64,000 bases of DNA from Mesorhizobium sp. B2-3-12 (lineage in GTDB: Bacteria > Pseudomonadota > Alphaproteobacteria > Rhizobiales > Rhizobiaceae), in the NCBI RefSeq assembly GCF_006442205.1, contig NZ_VFVR01000001.1:310001-374000 (forward strand), written 5' to 3'. A program made the translations under genes and the position numbers. This document shows, piece by piece, positions 9,550-17,906 of this stretch; the first letter of the stretch is position 1; every line of letters begins with the position of its first letter. The notes under the pieces were generated by a model that worked only from the letters and a program-made list of their open reading frames with translations, was not told the origin of the DNA and searched no databases.

Positions 9550-10158
9550 TCAGATCTGTGAATCGGTCCAGCGGACGATCTGTTTGGCCGCATCGCCGAA
9601 GGCCGCGTCGAGGGCGCCGACATAGGCCGGGTTGCCGCTGCCCGAGACCGGCGCGGATGCGGTGAAGCTCTTCGAAGCCTTCACTTCGCCGTTGCGATCG
9701 TTCAGCAAGCGCACGAACAGGTCGACCTCGGCGTGTTCGCCGCCATTGACGCGCACCTCGAAGGACCGGACCTCGACGATCACCTGATAGTCGATCGCCA
9801 GCCCCTCGCCCGGCTTGCCGACGCCGGCGAAGCTGCCCGAGCGCTGGAACGTCTCGGCCAGCCGCGCCTGCACGATCAGCGGCAGCCGGTCGGCCCACTG
9901 CGCGCCCTTCAGATACTGGATCGAGCGGTCGGATGGTTTGATGACGATGTTCTGGCTGTCCAATGCCTTCAGCGCCGAAGGCTGGGCGATCAGGATTTGC
10001 TTGCGGCTATGGCCATGCGCGTCGATCGATGGCGCCGACAGTTCGAACGTGTCGAGGGGGGCCGGCTTGCCACCGAGCGCCGCGCAGCCGGCAACCGCCA
10101 GGACAAGCAGCGCCGCAGCCGTTTTCAACCCGCTCGTTCCAAGCCTACTCAACGTCAC
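9550..10158 (-). CDS. ABC-type transport auxiliary lipoprotein (PqiC/MlaB-operon type)
   Basis: Protein of 202 residues with a lipoprotein signal peptide: hydrophobic AAALLVLAVAGC with the lipobox cysteine at about residue 25. The rest is a small periplasmic domain of the ABC-type transport auxiliary lipoprotein family, related to PqiC, containing YLKGAQWADRLP and a C-terminal helix. It is the last gene of a four-gene lipid transport operon (permease, ATPase, MCE protein, lipoprotein), 75 bp after the MCE gene. It probably anchors the transporter to the outer membrane, by analogy with PqiC. Confidence 0.85.
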   Translation of the reverse strand: MTLSRLGTSGLKTAAALLVLAVAGCAALGGKPAPLDTFELSAPSIDAHGHSRKQILIAQPSALKALDSQNIVIKPSDRSIQYLKGAQWADRLPLIVQARLAETFQRSGSFAGVGKPGEGLAIDYQVIVEVRSFEVRVNGGEHAEVDLFVRLLNDRNGEVKASKSFTASAPVSGSGNPAYVGALDAAFGDAAKQIVRWTDSQI

Positions 10159-10233
10159 GCGTGATCCCCGTCGTGATCTTAAAGATCAACCCACATTCGC
10201 GAGCACTGTTCTTGCGGCGGGCCGGCGCGGAAG

Positions 10234-11607
10234 TCAACGCCGCGCCCTGCCGTCGAATTGCCGAACCTCGCCGTCGCCACCCGAAAGAATACGCTGCGGA
10301 TTGCGGCTGAGATCCGTCACCGCCTCCTCTATGCGGTTGATCGAGCGGCGGCTGTCCTGTACCAGCGCCTCGACATTCTGCAGCCCCTGGCCCGAGAAGC
10401 GTGCCAGATTGTCGGTGATGACCCCAAGGCGGGCATTCAGCGTATCGGCGACCTGCTTGAAGGATTTCAGCGTGGCCCGGGCGTCGGCCATCACGCCGTC
10501 GGCCTGGCCGGAGCCGAGCAGCTTGTCGACCTTGGCGAGGATGCCGTCGACCCGCACCGAGGCGTCGTTGAGCCGCTGCGCCAACTGCCTGGCGTCCTTG
10601 ATTGTCTGGTCGATGTCGTCGGCGCGATTGGCGATCTTGCCGGTCACCTCCGCTATGTCGGCGGCCGCCTTGTCGGCACTGTCGCTGGCCTTCTTGATGT
10701 TGGCGAGCGCTTCGCGCACCTGCGCCGGGTCGATGCCGTCGAGCACGCCGTCGACCTTGGCGAGTGTGCCTTGCGTCTGCTTGGCGAAATCGTTGACCGA
10801 GCCCACCGCCGTATCGACGTTCTTGATCACGCCATCCAGTTGCTGCGAGGTTTCCTTGAGATTCCCCGTCACCGCATCGACATTGGCAACGATGCTCTTG
10901 ATCTTGTCCTTGTCGACGGCATTGAGCAGGCCCTCCGCTGCCTTCAACGTGCCGTCGAGCTTGCCTGAGACGCCTTTCAGCTCATCCGACAGCGCACTGA
11001 CGGCGGACAGGAATTTGTCGATGCCGTCGGAATTCTTGGCCAGCGCATCGGAAAACGTCTGCACGTTCTGCACGGTCTGCGTCAGCGGCCCACGAACATC
11101 CTTGGTGAAGCCTTCCAGCTCCGTCAGCACCTTGTCGGCGCGTGTGAAGATGTTCTGCGCCGTCTGGAGGAGATTGGTCACGGCCGAAGGATTGGCGACG
11201 ATCTCTGCGACCTTGCCTTCCTTCTCGGCCTGGTCGAGCAGCTTCACTTCCTTGGGATCGGCGCCCTTGAGCTCGATATTGGCCTGCCCGGTCAGGCCGG
11301 CCAGGCCGATATCGGCCTGGGTCGACTTGGTGATCGGCGTCAAGCGGTCGATCTCGGTGTCGGCGATGGCGACGGTCGGATTGTCGACGTCGATATAGAC
11401 GCGCTTGACGTCGCCGACCTTGACGCCGTTGAACAGCACGAAGCTGCCGCGGCCCAGACCCGAGGCCGAGCCTGGAATACGCACCCGCAGAAGCGTCGTC
11501 TCGCCCTTGTCGCCTATCGCGGCCGTCCAATAGACGAAGCCGAAGGCAGCGAGGATCGCAGCCAACGTGAAAATGCCGACAATGACGTAGTTGGCTCTGG
11601 TTTCCAT
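10234..11607 (-). CDS. MCE/MlaD domain substrate-binding protein
   Basis: Protein of 457 residues with one N-terminal transmembrane anchor (about 7-28), an MCE domain (about 38-115, with GSASGLGRGSFVLFNGVKVGDV) and a long helical C-terminal tail of heptad-like repeats up to about residue 440. It should form the periplasmic ring or tunnel that carries phospholipid between the membranes with the permease and ATPase encoded just upstream. Fifteen bases separate it from the ATPase gene. The C-terminal helical extension is much longer than in E. coli MlaD, as is usual in rhizobial homologues. Confidence 0.9.
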   Translation of the reverse strand: METRANYVIVGIFTLAAILAAFGFVYWTAAIGDKGETTLLRVRIPGSASGLGRGSFVLFNGVKVGDVKRVYIDVDNPTVAIADTEIDRLTPITKSTQADIGLAGLTGQANIELKGADPKEVKLLDQAEKEGKVAEIVANPSAVTNLLQTAQNIFTRADKVLTELEGFTKDVRGPLTQTVQNVQTFSDALAKNSDGIDKFLSAVSALSDELKGVSGKLDGTLKAAEGLLNAVDKDKIKSIVANVDAVTGNLKETSQQLDGVIKNVDTAVGSVNDFAKQTQGTLAKVDGVLDGIDPAQVREALANIKKASDSADKAAADIAEVTGKIANRADDIDQTIKDARQLAQRLNDASVRVDGILAKVDKLLGSGQADGVMADARATLKSFKQVADTLNARLGVITDNLARFSGQGLQNVEALVQDSRRSINRIEEAVTDLSRNPQRILSGGDGEVRQFDGRARR

Positions 11608-11621
11608 TGCTTCACTTATGG

Positions 11622-12431
11622 CTATGCACGCGCCGCAAGATCAAGTTGGCGGGCGCGTTTTCCGCGGAAATAGGATTTCACCCACGGCTCCTCGCTCTTC
11701 AGCATGTCGTCGATGGTGCCTTCGACCAATACCTTCTTCTTGCCCAGCACCGCCACGTGGTCGCAGGCGGTAAACAGCGTATCGAGGTCGTGGGTCACCA
11801 TGTAAACGGTCAGATCCATGGTGTCGCGCAGCTTGACGACCAGCTCGTCGAACTCGGCTGCGCTGATCGGATCGAGGCCGGACGTCGGCTCGTCGAGAAA
11901 GACGATGTCGGGATCAAGCGCCAGCGCCCTGGCAAGCGCGGCGCGCTTGATCATGCCGCCGGAGAGCTCGGAGGGGAATTTCTGCGCCGCGTCCGGCGGC
12001 AGTCCCACGAGCTCGATCTTGAGCAGCGCCAGTTCGTCCATCAGCTTTCTCGGCAAGTCGAGATATTCGCGCATCGGCACCTGCACGTTCTCCATGACGG
12101 TCAGCGCCGAAAACAGCGCGCCGTGCTGGAACAACACGCCAAGACGCATGTCGATCCGCAACCGATCGAGATCGCTGGCCTTGTCGACGTCGACGTCGAA
12201 CAGCTTGATCGTTCCCGACTGCTTGGGCATCAAACCCAGAATGGTGCGCAACAGCACCGACTTGCCGGCGCCCGAGGCACCGACGAAACCCAGTATCTCG
12301 CCACGTTTGATGTCGAGCGACAGCTTGTCGAGGATCAGCTTGTCCTCGATCGCGACGGTGACGTCGCGCACCGAAAGCACGGTTTCGCCTTCGTCCTCAT
12401 GCTCCGCCTTGACTCCGTTTCCCTTGGTCAT
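11622..12431 (-). CDS. ABC transporter ATP-binding protein, MlaF-like
   Basis: ATPase of 269 residues that powers the lipid transporter from the cytoplasmic face. Walker A is GASGAGKS, the signature is LSGGM, Walker B is IVFLDEPTSGLDP, and the switch His is in VTHD. LSGGM followed by IKRAALARALA is characteristic of MlaF/Ttg2A-type proteins. I chose the ATG at 12431, four bases after the permease stop, since the longer frame would run into the permease gene. It is tightly coupled with its neighbours. Confidence 0.93.
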   Translation of the reverse strand: MTKGNGVKAEHEDEGETVLSVRDVTVAIEDKLILDKLSLDIKRGEILGFVGASGAGKSVLLRTILGLMPKQSGTIKLFDVDVDKASDLDRLRIDMRLGVLFQHGALFSALTVMENVQVPMREYLDLPRKLMDELALLKIELVGLPPDAAQKFPSELSGGMIKRAALARALALDPDIVFLDEPTSGLDPISAAEFDELVVKLRDTMDLTVYMVTHDLDTLFTACDHVAVLGKKKVLVEGTIDDMLKSEEPWVKSYFRGKRARQLDLAARA

Positions 12432-12435
12432 CCCA

Positions 12436-13623
12436 TCAGAACTCGATCGCTGCGTAGAACATGGCGAAAAGCCCATCCAGGATGATGACGACGAAGATCG
12501 ACTTCACCACCGAGGCGGTCACGTGCTGGCCGAGCGATTCGGCGCTGCCGCCGACCTTCATGCCCTCGACGGACGCAATCGTGCCGATGATCATCGCCAT
12601 GAACGGCGCCTTGATCAGCCCGGCGAAAATGGTGCTGAGATCGATGGCGACGCGCAACCTGTCAAGGAACGCTGCCGGGGGGATGTCGGAGTAGAGCCAG
12701 GCCGCGACGATGCCGCCGCCGAGCGCCGCGAAATTGGCGATGATCGTCAGGCACGGCAAGGCGATCACCAGCGCCACCAGGCGCGGAAAGACCAGGACGC
12801 CGATCGGATTGAGGCCGATGACCTTGAGCGCGTCGACTTCCTCGCGCATCTTCATCGAGCCGATCTCGGCGGTGATCGCGCTGCCGGAGCGGCCGGCGAT
12901 CATGATTGCCGTCATCAGGACGCCGAGCTCGCGCAGGATCAGCACGCCGACCAGGTCGACGACGAAGATATCGGCGCCGAAATAGCTGAGCTGGTAGGCG
13001 CCTTGCTGGGCAACGATGGCGCCGACAATGGCCGACATCAGCACCACCACGGGGATGGCTCCCACGCCCATGCGATCGATCTGGTTGAAGATCGCCGCGG
13101 GATTGACGGCATGGCCGCGGCCGAGCTTCATCTGCGCGCCACGGATCGTGGCGCCCAATATGTTCATGGAAGCCAGGAAATCGTCACGCATCTCGTAGAC
13201 GCGCCTGCCGACCGCCTCCAACGTGCGGATAACGATGTTGGGCGGCCGCTTGGGCCCGGATTCGGGCTCGCGTCGGACGGCCTCGCCGACCGCGTCGAGC
13301 AGGATGGAAGCGATCTCGCTCTGGCCTTGCAACCGTACCTCGACATCCTTCTTCTCGAAAACGCTGACCAGCCGATCGATCAGCCAGGCGCCGGCGGTGT
13401 CGATCTTCTCGATTTTCGAAAGATCGAGCGCCAAGGTTTTGAAACCGCTTCGTTTTTCGATGTTGCGCATGTCGGCGTCAATCAGCGCCACGGTCCGCGT
13501 CGTCCAGACTCCGGAGAACGCGCAGCCGAGCACGCCAGCCTCCTCGCCGACCGCCACGCGCGGGTCGTGGTCAGTCCCCGTGGCATCTGTGCCGCTTGCG
13601 TCGCGTTTACCGATGGTCAACAT
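12436..13623 (-). CDS. MlaE-family permease with N-terminal STAS-like domain
   Basis: Inner membrane permease of 395 residues and first gene of the Mla/MCE operon. The first 125 residues look like a STAS domain (WTTRTVALIDADMRNIEK, LALDLSKIEKIDTAGAWLIDRL), fused to a MlaE permease with about five or six helices. GRSGSAITAEIGSMKMREEVDAL is the coupling motif of the family. In E. coli the STAS protein MlaB is separate, so the fusion is a family variant. The start at 13623 has an AGGA site upstream, and it lies 77 bp from the divergent epimerase gene. Confidence 0.92.
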   Translation of the reverse strand: MLTIGKRDASGTDATGTDHDPRVAVGEEAGVLGCAFSGVWTTRTVALIDADMRNIEKRSGFKTLALDLSKIEKIDTAGAWLIDRLVSVFEKKDVEVRLQGQSEIASILLDAVGEAVRREPESGPKRPPNIVIRTLEAVGRRVYEMRDDFLASMNILGATIRGAQMKLGRGHAVNPAAIFNQIDRMGVGAIPVVVLMSAIVGAIVAQQGAYQLSYFGADIFVVDLVGVLILRELGVLMTAIMIAGRSGSAITAEIGSMKMREEVDALKVIGLNPIGVLVFPRLVALVIALPCLTIIANFAALGGGIVAAWLYSDIPPAAFLDRLRVAIDLSTIFAGLIKAPFMAMIIGTIASVEGMKVGGSAESLGQHVTASVVKSIFVVIILDGLFAMFYAAIEF

Positions 13624-13700
13624 GGCGTCCTGTTTAGCCTGATGGGTCCGACCTTGTCGATTTGCCGACAACCCTTCTCGCACAGCCGGAGCAGAAAAAT

Positions 13701-14684
13701 ATGGCGCGTGTCATTTCGGTCGAGGCCGAGCGTTTTCCGATTGCCGGCATCTTCACCATTTCGCGCGGCTCCAAGACCGAAGCCGAAGTGATCACGTGCA
13801 CGATCAGCGAAAACGGCCATGTCGGGCGCGGCGAATGCGTGCCCTACAAGCGTTATGGCGAGACCATGGACGGGGTGCGCGACGCGATAGAGGCGATGAG
13901 CGACCGGATCGCAGGCGGGATGGACCGGACCACCCTGCTCGATGCCATGCCTGCCGGGGCCGCTCGTAACGCCATCGACTGTGCCCTTTGGGACCTCGAA
14001 GCCAAGATCAGCGGCAATCCGGTGGCTGAGGCAATCTGGCCGGCCCCGTTGCATCAGCTCGAAACGGCCTACACGCTGTCGCTCGGCGAACCCGAGGCGA
14101 TGGCGGCGCAAGCCCGCGCCAACGCCGGCCGGCCGTTGCTGAAGGTCAAGATCGGCGGCGACAACGACATTGCGAGGATTCGGGCGGTGACGGAAGCTGC
14201 GCCTCAAAGCCGTATCATTCTCGATGCCAATGAGGGTTGGACCGACGAAAACATTGAGGCCAATCTCGCTTTTGCCGCGGAGCTTGGCATTGCGCTCATC
14301 GAACAGCCCCTGCCCGCCGGCCGCGACGAAATCCTGCGCAGGATCGCGCACCCGGTGCCGATCTGTGCCGACGAAAGCGTGCACGAGGCAAAAAATCTCG
14401 AAACCCTTGTCGGCCTCTACGACGCCGTCAACATCAAGCTCGACAAGTCCGGCGGGCTGACGGCGGCGCTCATCCTGCGCAAGCGCGCCCGTGAACTGGG
14501 TTTTGGCGTCCTGGTCGGCTGCATGGTCGGCACCTCGCTGGCAATGGCGCCGGCGATCCTGCTGGCCCAGGACGCCGATTTCGTCGACCTCGACGGCCCG
14601 CTGCTGCTTGCCCGGGATCGTGTGCCGGGTCTCCTTTACCAGGGATCGCTCGTCTCACCCCCGGACCGGGCGCTGTGGGGCTGA
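13701..14684 (+). CDS. dgcA: Enolase-superfamily dipeptide epimerase / N-acetyl-D-Glu racemase DgcA-like
   Basis: Protein of 327 residues of the muconate-lactonizing group of the enolase superfamily. Metal ligands are visible as Asp in ILDANEGW, Glu in ALIEQPL and Asp in PICADES. The two catalytic lysines are in LLKVKIGG and NIKLDKSGG. This matches the L-Ala-D/L-Glu epimerase and DgcA families, which epimerise peptidoglycan-derived or acetylated glutamate. The start at 13701 has a GGAG site eight bases upstream. The exact substrate (dipeptide or N-acetyl-Glu) cannot be settled from sequence alone. Confidence 0.85.
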   Translation: MARVISVEAERFPIAGIFTISRGSKTEAEVITCTISENGHVGRGECVPYKRYGETMDGVRDAIEAMSDRIAGGMDRTTLLDAMPAGAARNAIDCALWDLEAKISGNPVAEAIWPAPLHQLETAYTLSLGEPEAMAAQARANAGRPLLKVKIGGDNDIARIRAVTEAAPQSRIILDANEGWTDENIEANLAFAAELGIALIEQPLPAGRDEILRRIAHPVPICADESVHEAKNLETLVGLYDAVNIKLDKSGGLTAALILRKRARELGFGVLVGCMVGTSLAMAPAILLAQDADFVDLDGPLLLARDRVPGLLYQGSLVSPPDRALWG

Positions 14685-15869
14685 GCGCGCGGCAAACCCG
14701 ATCAGCACGAGGCCAATGATCGCGATCGGGATCATCGCCAGGAATCCGTCGACGCCGAGACGGTCATAGAGCGGACCGGAGGCAAGCGTGACGGCAGCCA
14801 TGAAGAAGCCGTTGAAGAAATAGGCGATGCCTTGCGCGGCACCCGTGCGTTCTTCCGAGACGGTCTCGGCGATCATCTTCTGCAGGCCGATCAGCACCAT
14901 CGCGACAGACACCGAATGCAGCGATTGCACCGCGAAGAAACCGCCGACGCCAAGGCCGAGCGGCCACACCAGCGGAAAGGCGATCCACCGCACGGTCGAG
15001 CCGATGCCGGCGATCAGCATCACCTGGACGACGGAGACGGAGGCGAATATACGGTTGAAAAACAAGAACATGCAGACCTCGGACACCACGCCCCATGCCC
15101 ATAGCAGGCCGACGACGGAATCGCTGATGCCGATCGATTTCCAATAGATCGAGACGAAACCGTAAAGGAAGGCGTGGCTGGCGGTGATGATGCCGACGCC
15201 AAGCGTGAAGTAGAGGAAATAGGCGTTGAACAGGCCCGGCGCCGCATGCTGGATTTCCGCCGCCGACAGCGGCGAGGCCTTGCGCGGCCGCCCCAGGCCC
15301 GGCGCCATCAGCCCTGCGACGAGTGCCACGCCAAGGGCAAGGAATATGATCACCGGAACGGCGCCGGGACCAGTGGCCGCCAGGATGAAGCCGCCCGCGA
15401 CATTGGCCAGGAGATAGCAGATCGACCCCCATTTGCGCATGCTGGCATAATTGGACCCGAAGCGGCGCACGCCCGAGAGCGCCAGCGAATCGGCGATCGG
15501 CGAATGCGGCGTCCAGACGATGGTGAGCAGCAAGGACACCGCCAGCACCGTCGAGTAGGTCGGCGTCAGAAAATACCCCGCGGAGATCAGCAGCGAGGCC
15601 GCCACGAGCACGACATAGACATCGGCGCGGTCCCTGGCCCGATCGGCGAGTGTCGTCAGCAGCGGCGTCGTCATCACACGCAGGAACATCGGCGCCGCCA
15701 GGATGACGGCGATCTGCTCGGCGTGAAACCCCTTGGCCTGCAGCCAGAGCGGGAAATAGGGCAGATGGGTGCCAAGCGATATGAACAACGTGCCGAAGAT
15801 CAAGCTCATCCGCAGCTCAAAACGGCTCGGCTTTACGAGTTGTTCGGGGGAAAGCGGCGGCAGCGGCAT
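14655..15869 (-). CDS. MFS transporter, MFS_1-like (nucleoside/hexose permease-like)
   Basis: Integral membrane protein of about 404 residues with about twelve hydrophobic helices and the MFS loop LADRARDRADVY. It starts FELRMSLIFGTLFISLGTHLPYFPLWLQAKG, which is typical of the MFS_1-like group related to HcaT and LacY-like permeases. The tail overlaps the 3' end of the convergent dgcA gene by 30 bp. A TTG at 15896 would give nine more residues; I prefer ATG 15869. Substrate unknown. Confidence 0.88.
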   Translation of the reverse strand: MPLPPLSPEQLVKPSRFELRMSLIFGTLFISLGTHLPYFPLWLQAKGFHAEQIAVILAAPMFLRVMTTPLLTTLADRARDRADVYVVLVAASLLISAGYFLTPTYSTVLAVSLLLTIVWTPHSPIADSLALSGVRRFGSNYASMRKWGSICYLLANVAGGFILAATGPGAVPVIIFLALGVALVAGLMAPGLGRPRKASPLSAAEIQHAAPGLFNAYFLYFTLGVGIITASHAFLYGFVSIYWKSIGISDSVVGLLWAWGVVSEVCMFLFFNRIFASVSVVQVMLIAGIGSTVRWIAFPLVWPLGLGVGGFFAVQSLHSVSVAMVLIGLQKMIAETVSEERTGAAQGIAYFFNGFFMAAVTLASGPLYDRLGVDGFLAMIPIAIIGLVLIGFAARSAPQRPVRG

Positions 15870-15998
15870 GAATCGATCCAATGACGCTGCGCTCAACGAC
15901 CGGCGAGCAGCGCAAGCCGATCCTTAACATGAGGAAAAACCGGGCGAAACCGGCTGGACCAGTCGATCAACACCAGAAAGCGCGCGCCGGCTTGCGCC

Positions 15999-16832
15999 TC
16001 AGGCGGCTTGCACCCTGTTCTCGATCAGCATTGGCCTGTCCTCGATGAGCATCGGAATGAAGGGCTCGTCAGGCGCCTCGGGCAGGACATGCGCCCAGGT
16101 CAGGATTTCCATGCGGCCGTCGAAATGTTCGACTACGGCGGTGCAGCTCTCCACCCAGTCGCCGGTGTTGATATATTGCACGTCCCCATAGCTTTCGATG
16201 GCGGCATGGTGGATGTGCCCGCAGATGACGCCGTCGACATGCGAACGGCGCGCTTCCTCGCTGAGCACGGTCTGGAACGAACCGATGAAGTTCACCGCCT
16301 TCTTGACCTTGACCTTGGCCCAGGACGAAAACGACCAGTAAGGCAGGCCGAGCAACTGGCGCAGCCGGGTGATCACCCGGTTGACCTGCATGGCGGCGTC
16401 ATAGGCATGGTCGCCGAGATAAGCGAGCCAACGCTGGTTGTGGACGACGGTGTCGAACTGGTCGCCATGGATGACCAGCAGCCGGCGGCCATCGGCGGTT
16501 TCGTGGATGGCGCGGTCGGCAACGACGATGCCGCCGAAATGCACGCCCTGGAACTGGCGGGCGAATTCGTCGTGATTGCCGGCGATATAGGTGATCGAGG
16601 CGCCCTTGCGCGCCTTGCGCAGCAATTTCTGCACGACGTCATTGTGGCTTTGCGGCCAGTGCCAGCTGCGCCTGAGGCGCCAGCCGTCGACGATATCGCC
16701 GACCAGATAGATGATGTCGGCATCGTGGTAGCGCAGGAAATCGATCAGGAAATCGGCCTTGGCCGCCTTCGAGCCCAAATGGACGTCGGAAATGAACATG
16801 CTGCGGAAAGTGCGGGGCTCTTGGCCTGACAT
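15999..16832 (-). CDS. UDP-2,3-diacylglucosamine diphosphatase-family metallophosphoesterase (LpxH-like)
   Basis: Protein of 277 residues of the calcineurin-like phosphoesterase superfamily. Metal-binding motifs run in order: ISDVHLG, GDIVDGW, GNHDE, HGDQFD and GHIHH. The closest family is the LpxH-like group, which cleaves UDP-2,3-diacylglucosamine in lipid A synthesis. Alphaproteobacteria usually carry LpxI for that step, so this LpxH-like paralogue may act on another substrate. The start at 16832 is chosen for its GGGTG site; the longer frame would overlap the divergent SDR upstream region. Confidence 0.85.
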   Translation of the reverse strand: MSGQEPRTFRSMFISDVHLGSKAAKADFLIDFLRYHDADIIYLVGDIVDGWRLRRSWHWPQSHNDVVQKLLRKARKGASITYIAGNHDEFARQFQGVHFGGIVVADRAIHETADGRRLLVIHGDQFDTVVHNQRWLAYLGDHAYDAAMQVNRVITRLRQLLGLPYWSFSSWAKVKVKKAVNFIGSFQTVLSEEARRSHVDGVICGHIHHAAIESYGDVQYINTGDWVESCTAVVEHFDGRMEILTWAHVLPEAPDEPFIPMLIEDRPMLIENRVQAA

Positions 16833-16952
16833 CGCGATTTCACCCTTGCTTTCAAGCAGCCTATGCGCCGATTCATGCAACAACCGTATGACGGTTGCGA
16901 TTGGTCCAGCCCGAGGGCTAGCCTGCCGGGCAAATCAAAGGAGAAAATCGTC

Positions 16953-17732
16953 ATGGATCTTGGTATCCGCGGAAAGAAAGCCATCGTCTGTGCTTCGAGC
17001 AAGGGGCTTGGGCGCGGCTGCGCCATGGCGCTGGCCGAGGCGGGCTGCGACATCGTCGTCAATGGGCGCAATGCGGAGCTGGTCGCGAAAACCGCCGCGG
17101 AGCTGCGCCAGCGCCATGGCGTGACGGTGACGGAGGTCGTCGGCGACGTTTCGAACCCGGAGGTGCAGAAGGCGTTGCTCGCCGCCTGCCCCGAGCCGGA
17201 CATCCTGGTCAACAACAATGGCGGTCCGCCCTTGCGCGATTTCCGCGAGCTCGACCGCGGAAAAATCCTCGAAGGCGTCACCCAGAACATGGTGACGCCG
17301 ATCGAACTGGTGCAGGCGGTCATCGACGGCATGGCGGCGCGCGGCTTCGGGCGCATCGTCAACATCACCTCGCTGTCGGTCTATGTCCCCATTCCCGGCC
17401 TTGACCTGTCATCGGGTGCGCGCGCCGGCCTGACGTCGTTCCTTGCCGGCGTGGCGCGCACGGTGGTCGATCGCAACGTCACCATCAACAGCCTCTTGCC
17501 CGGCAAGCTCGACACCGACCGGCTGCGCGGCCCGCATGAGGCCGGCACGCCAGAGGATCCCAAGGCCGCCGCAGCGCGCAAGACACGCATCAGTGCCGAT
17601 GTACCGGCCAAGCGGCTCGGCACGCCGGAGGAATTCGGCCAGATCTGCGCCTTCCTGTGCTCTGTTCATGCCGGCTATCTGACCGGGCAGAACATACCCG
17701 TCGATGGCGGTCTCTACGTCAGCGCATTTTGA
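16953..17732 (+). CDS. SDR family oxidoreductase with altered catalytic residues
   Basis: Protein of 259 residues with a Rossmann fold. The nucleotide loop is ASSKGLGRG instead of TGxxxGIG, and the NNAG motif reads NNNGG. At the active site the usual YxxxK is replaced: aligning ARAGLTSF with the usual SKAALxxF places Ser and Arg at the Tyr and Lys positions. This matches a known BKR-like SDR subgroup that lacks a standard catalytic tetrad. The start has a perfect AAAGGAG site at 16940-16946. It could be a reductase with a different mechanism or a non-catalytic NAD(P)-binding protein. Confidence 0.85.
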   Translation: MDLGIRGKKAIVCASSKGLGRGCAMALAEAGCDIVVNGRNAELVAKTAAELRQRHGVTVTEVVGDVSNPEVQKALLAACPEPDILVNNNGGPPLRDFRELDRGKILEGVTQNMVTPIELVQAVIDGMAARGFGRIVNITSLSVYVPIPGLDLSSGARAGLTSFLAGVARTVVDRNVTINSLLPGKLDTDRLRGPHEAGTPEDPKAAAARKTRISADVPAKRLGTPEEFGQICAFLCSVHAGYLTGQNIPVDGGLYVSAF

Positions 17733-17802
17733 TCGGCGCGCTCGCCCGGCACGCAACCCGGCTTGGCATGAAACGGCCGTAACCATCTGACAAATACGGA
17801 TT

Positions 17803-17838
17803 TTGACGCGCCGGCATTTAAAGCTGCCGGCGCGTCAA
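17803..17838. repeat. Perfect 14-bp inverted repeat between SDR and malic enzyme genes
   Basis: TTGACGCGCCGGCA and TGCCGGCGCGTCAA form a perfect 14-bp stem with an 8-base loop. No T-run follows on the plus strand, so it is not a standard terminator. It lies about 70 bp upstream of the malic enzyme start and could be in its leader. Confidence 0.7.
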
Positions 17839-17906
17839 TTAGCGTCGTGAAAAACCTTGGCCTCATGCTAAAAGGACTGCCGAAGCAGGTTTCGAGGAGC
17901 GGCCGC

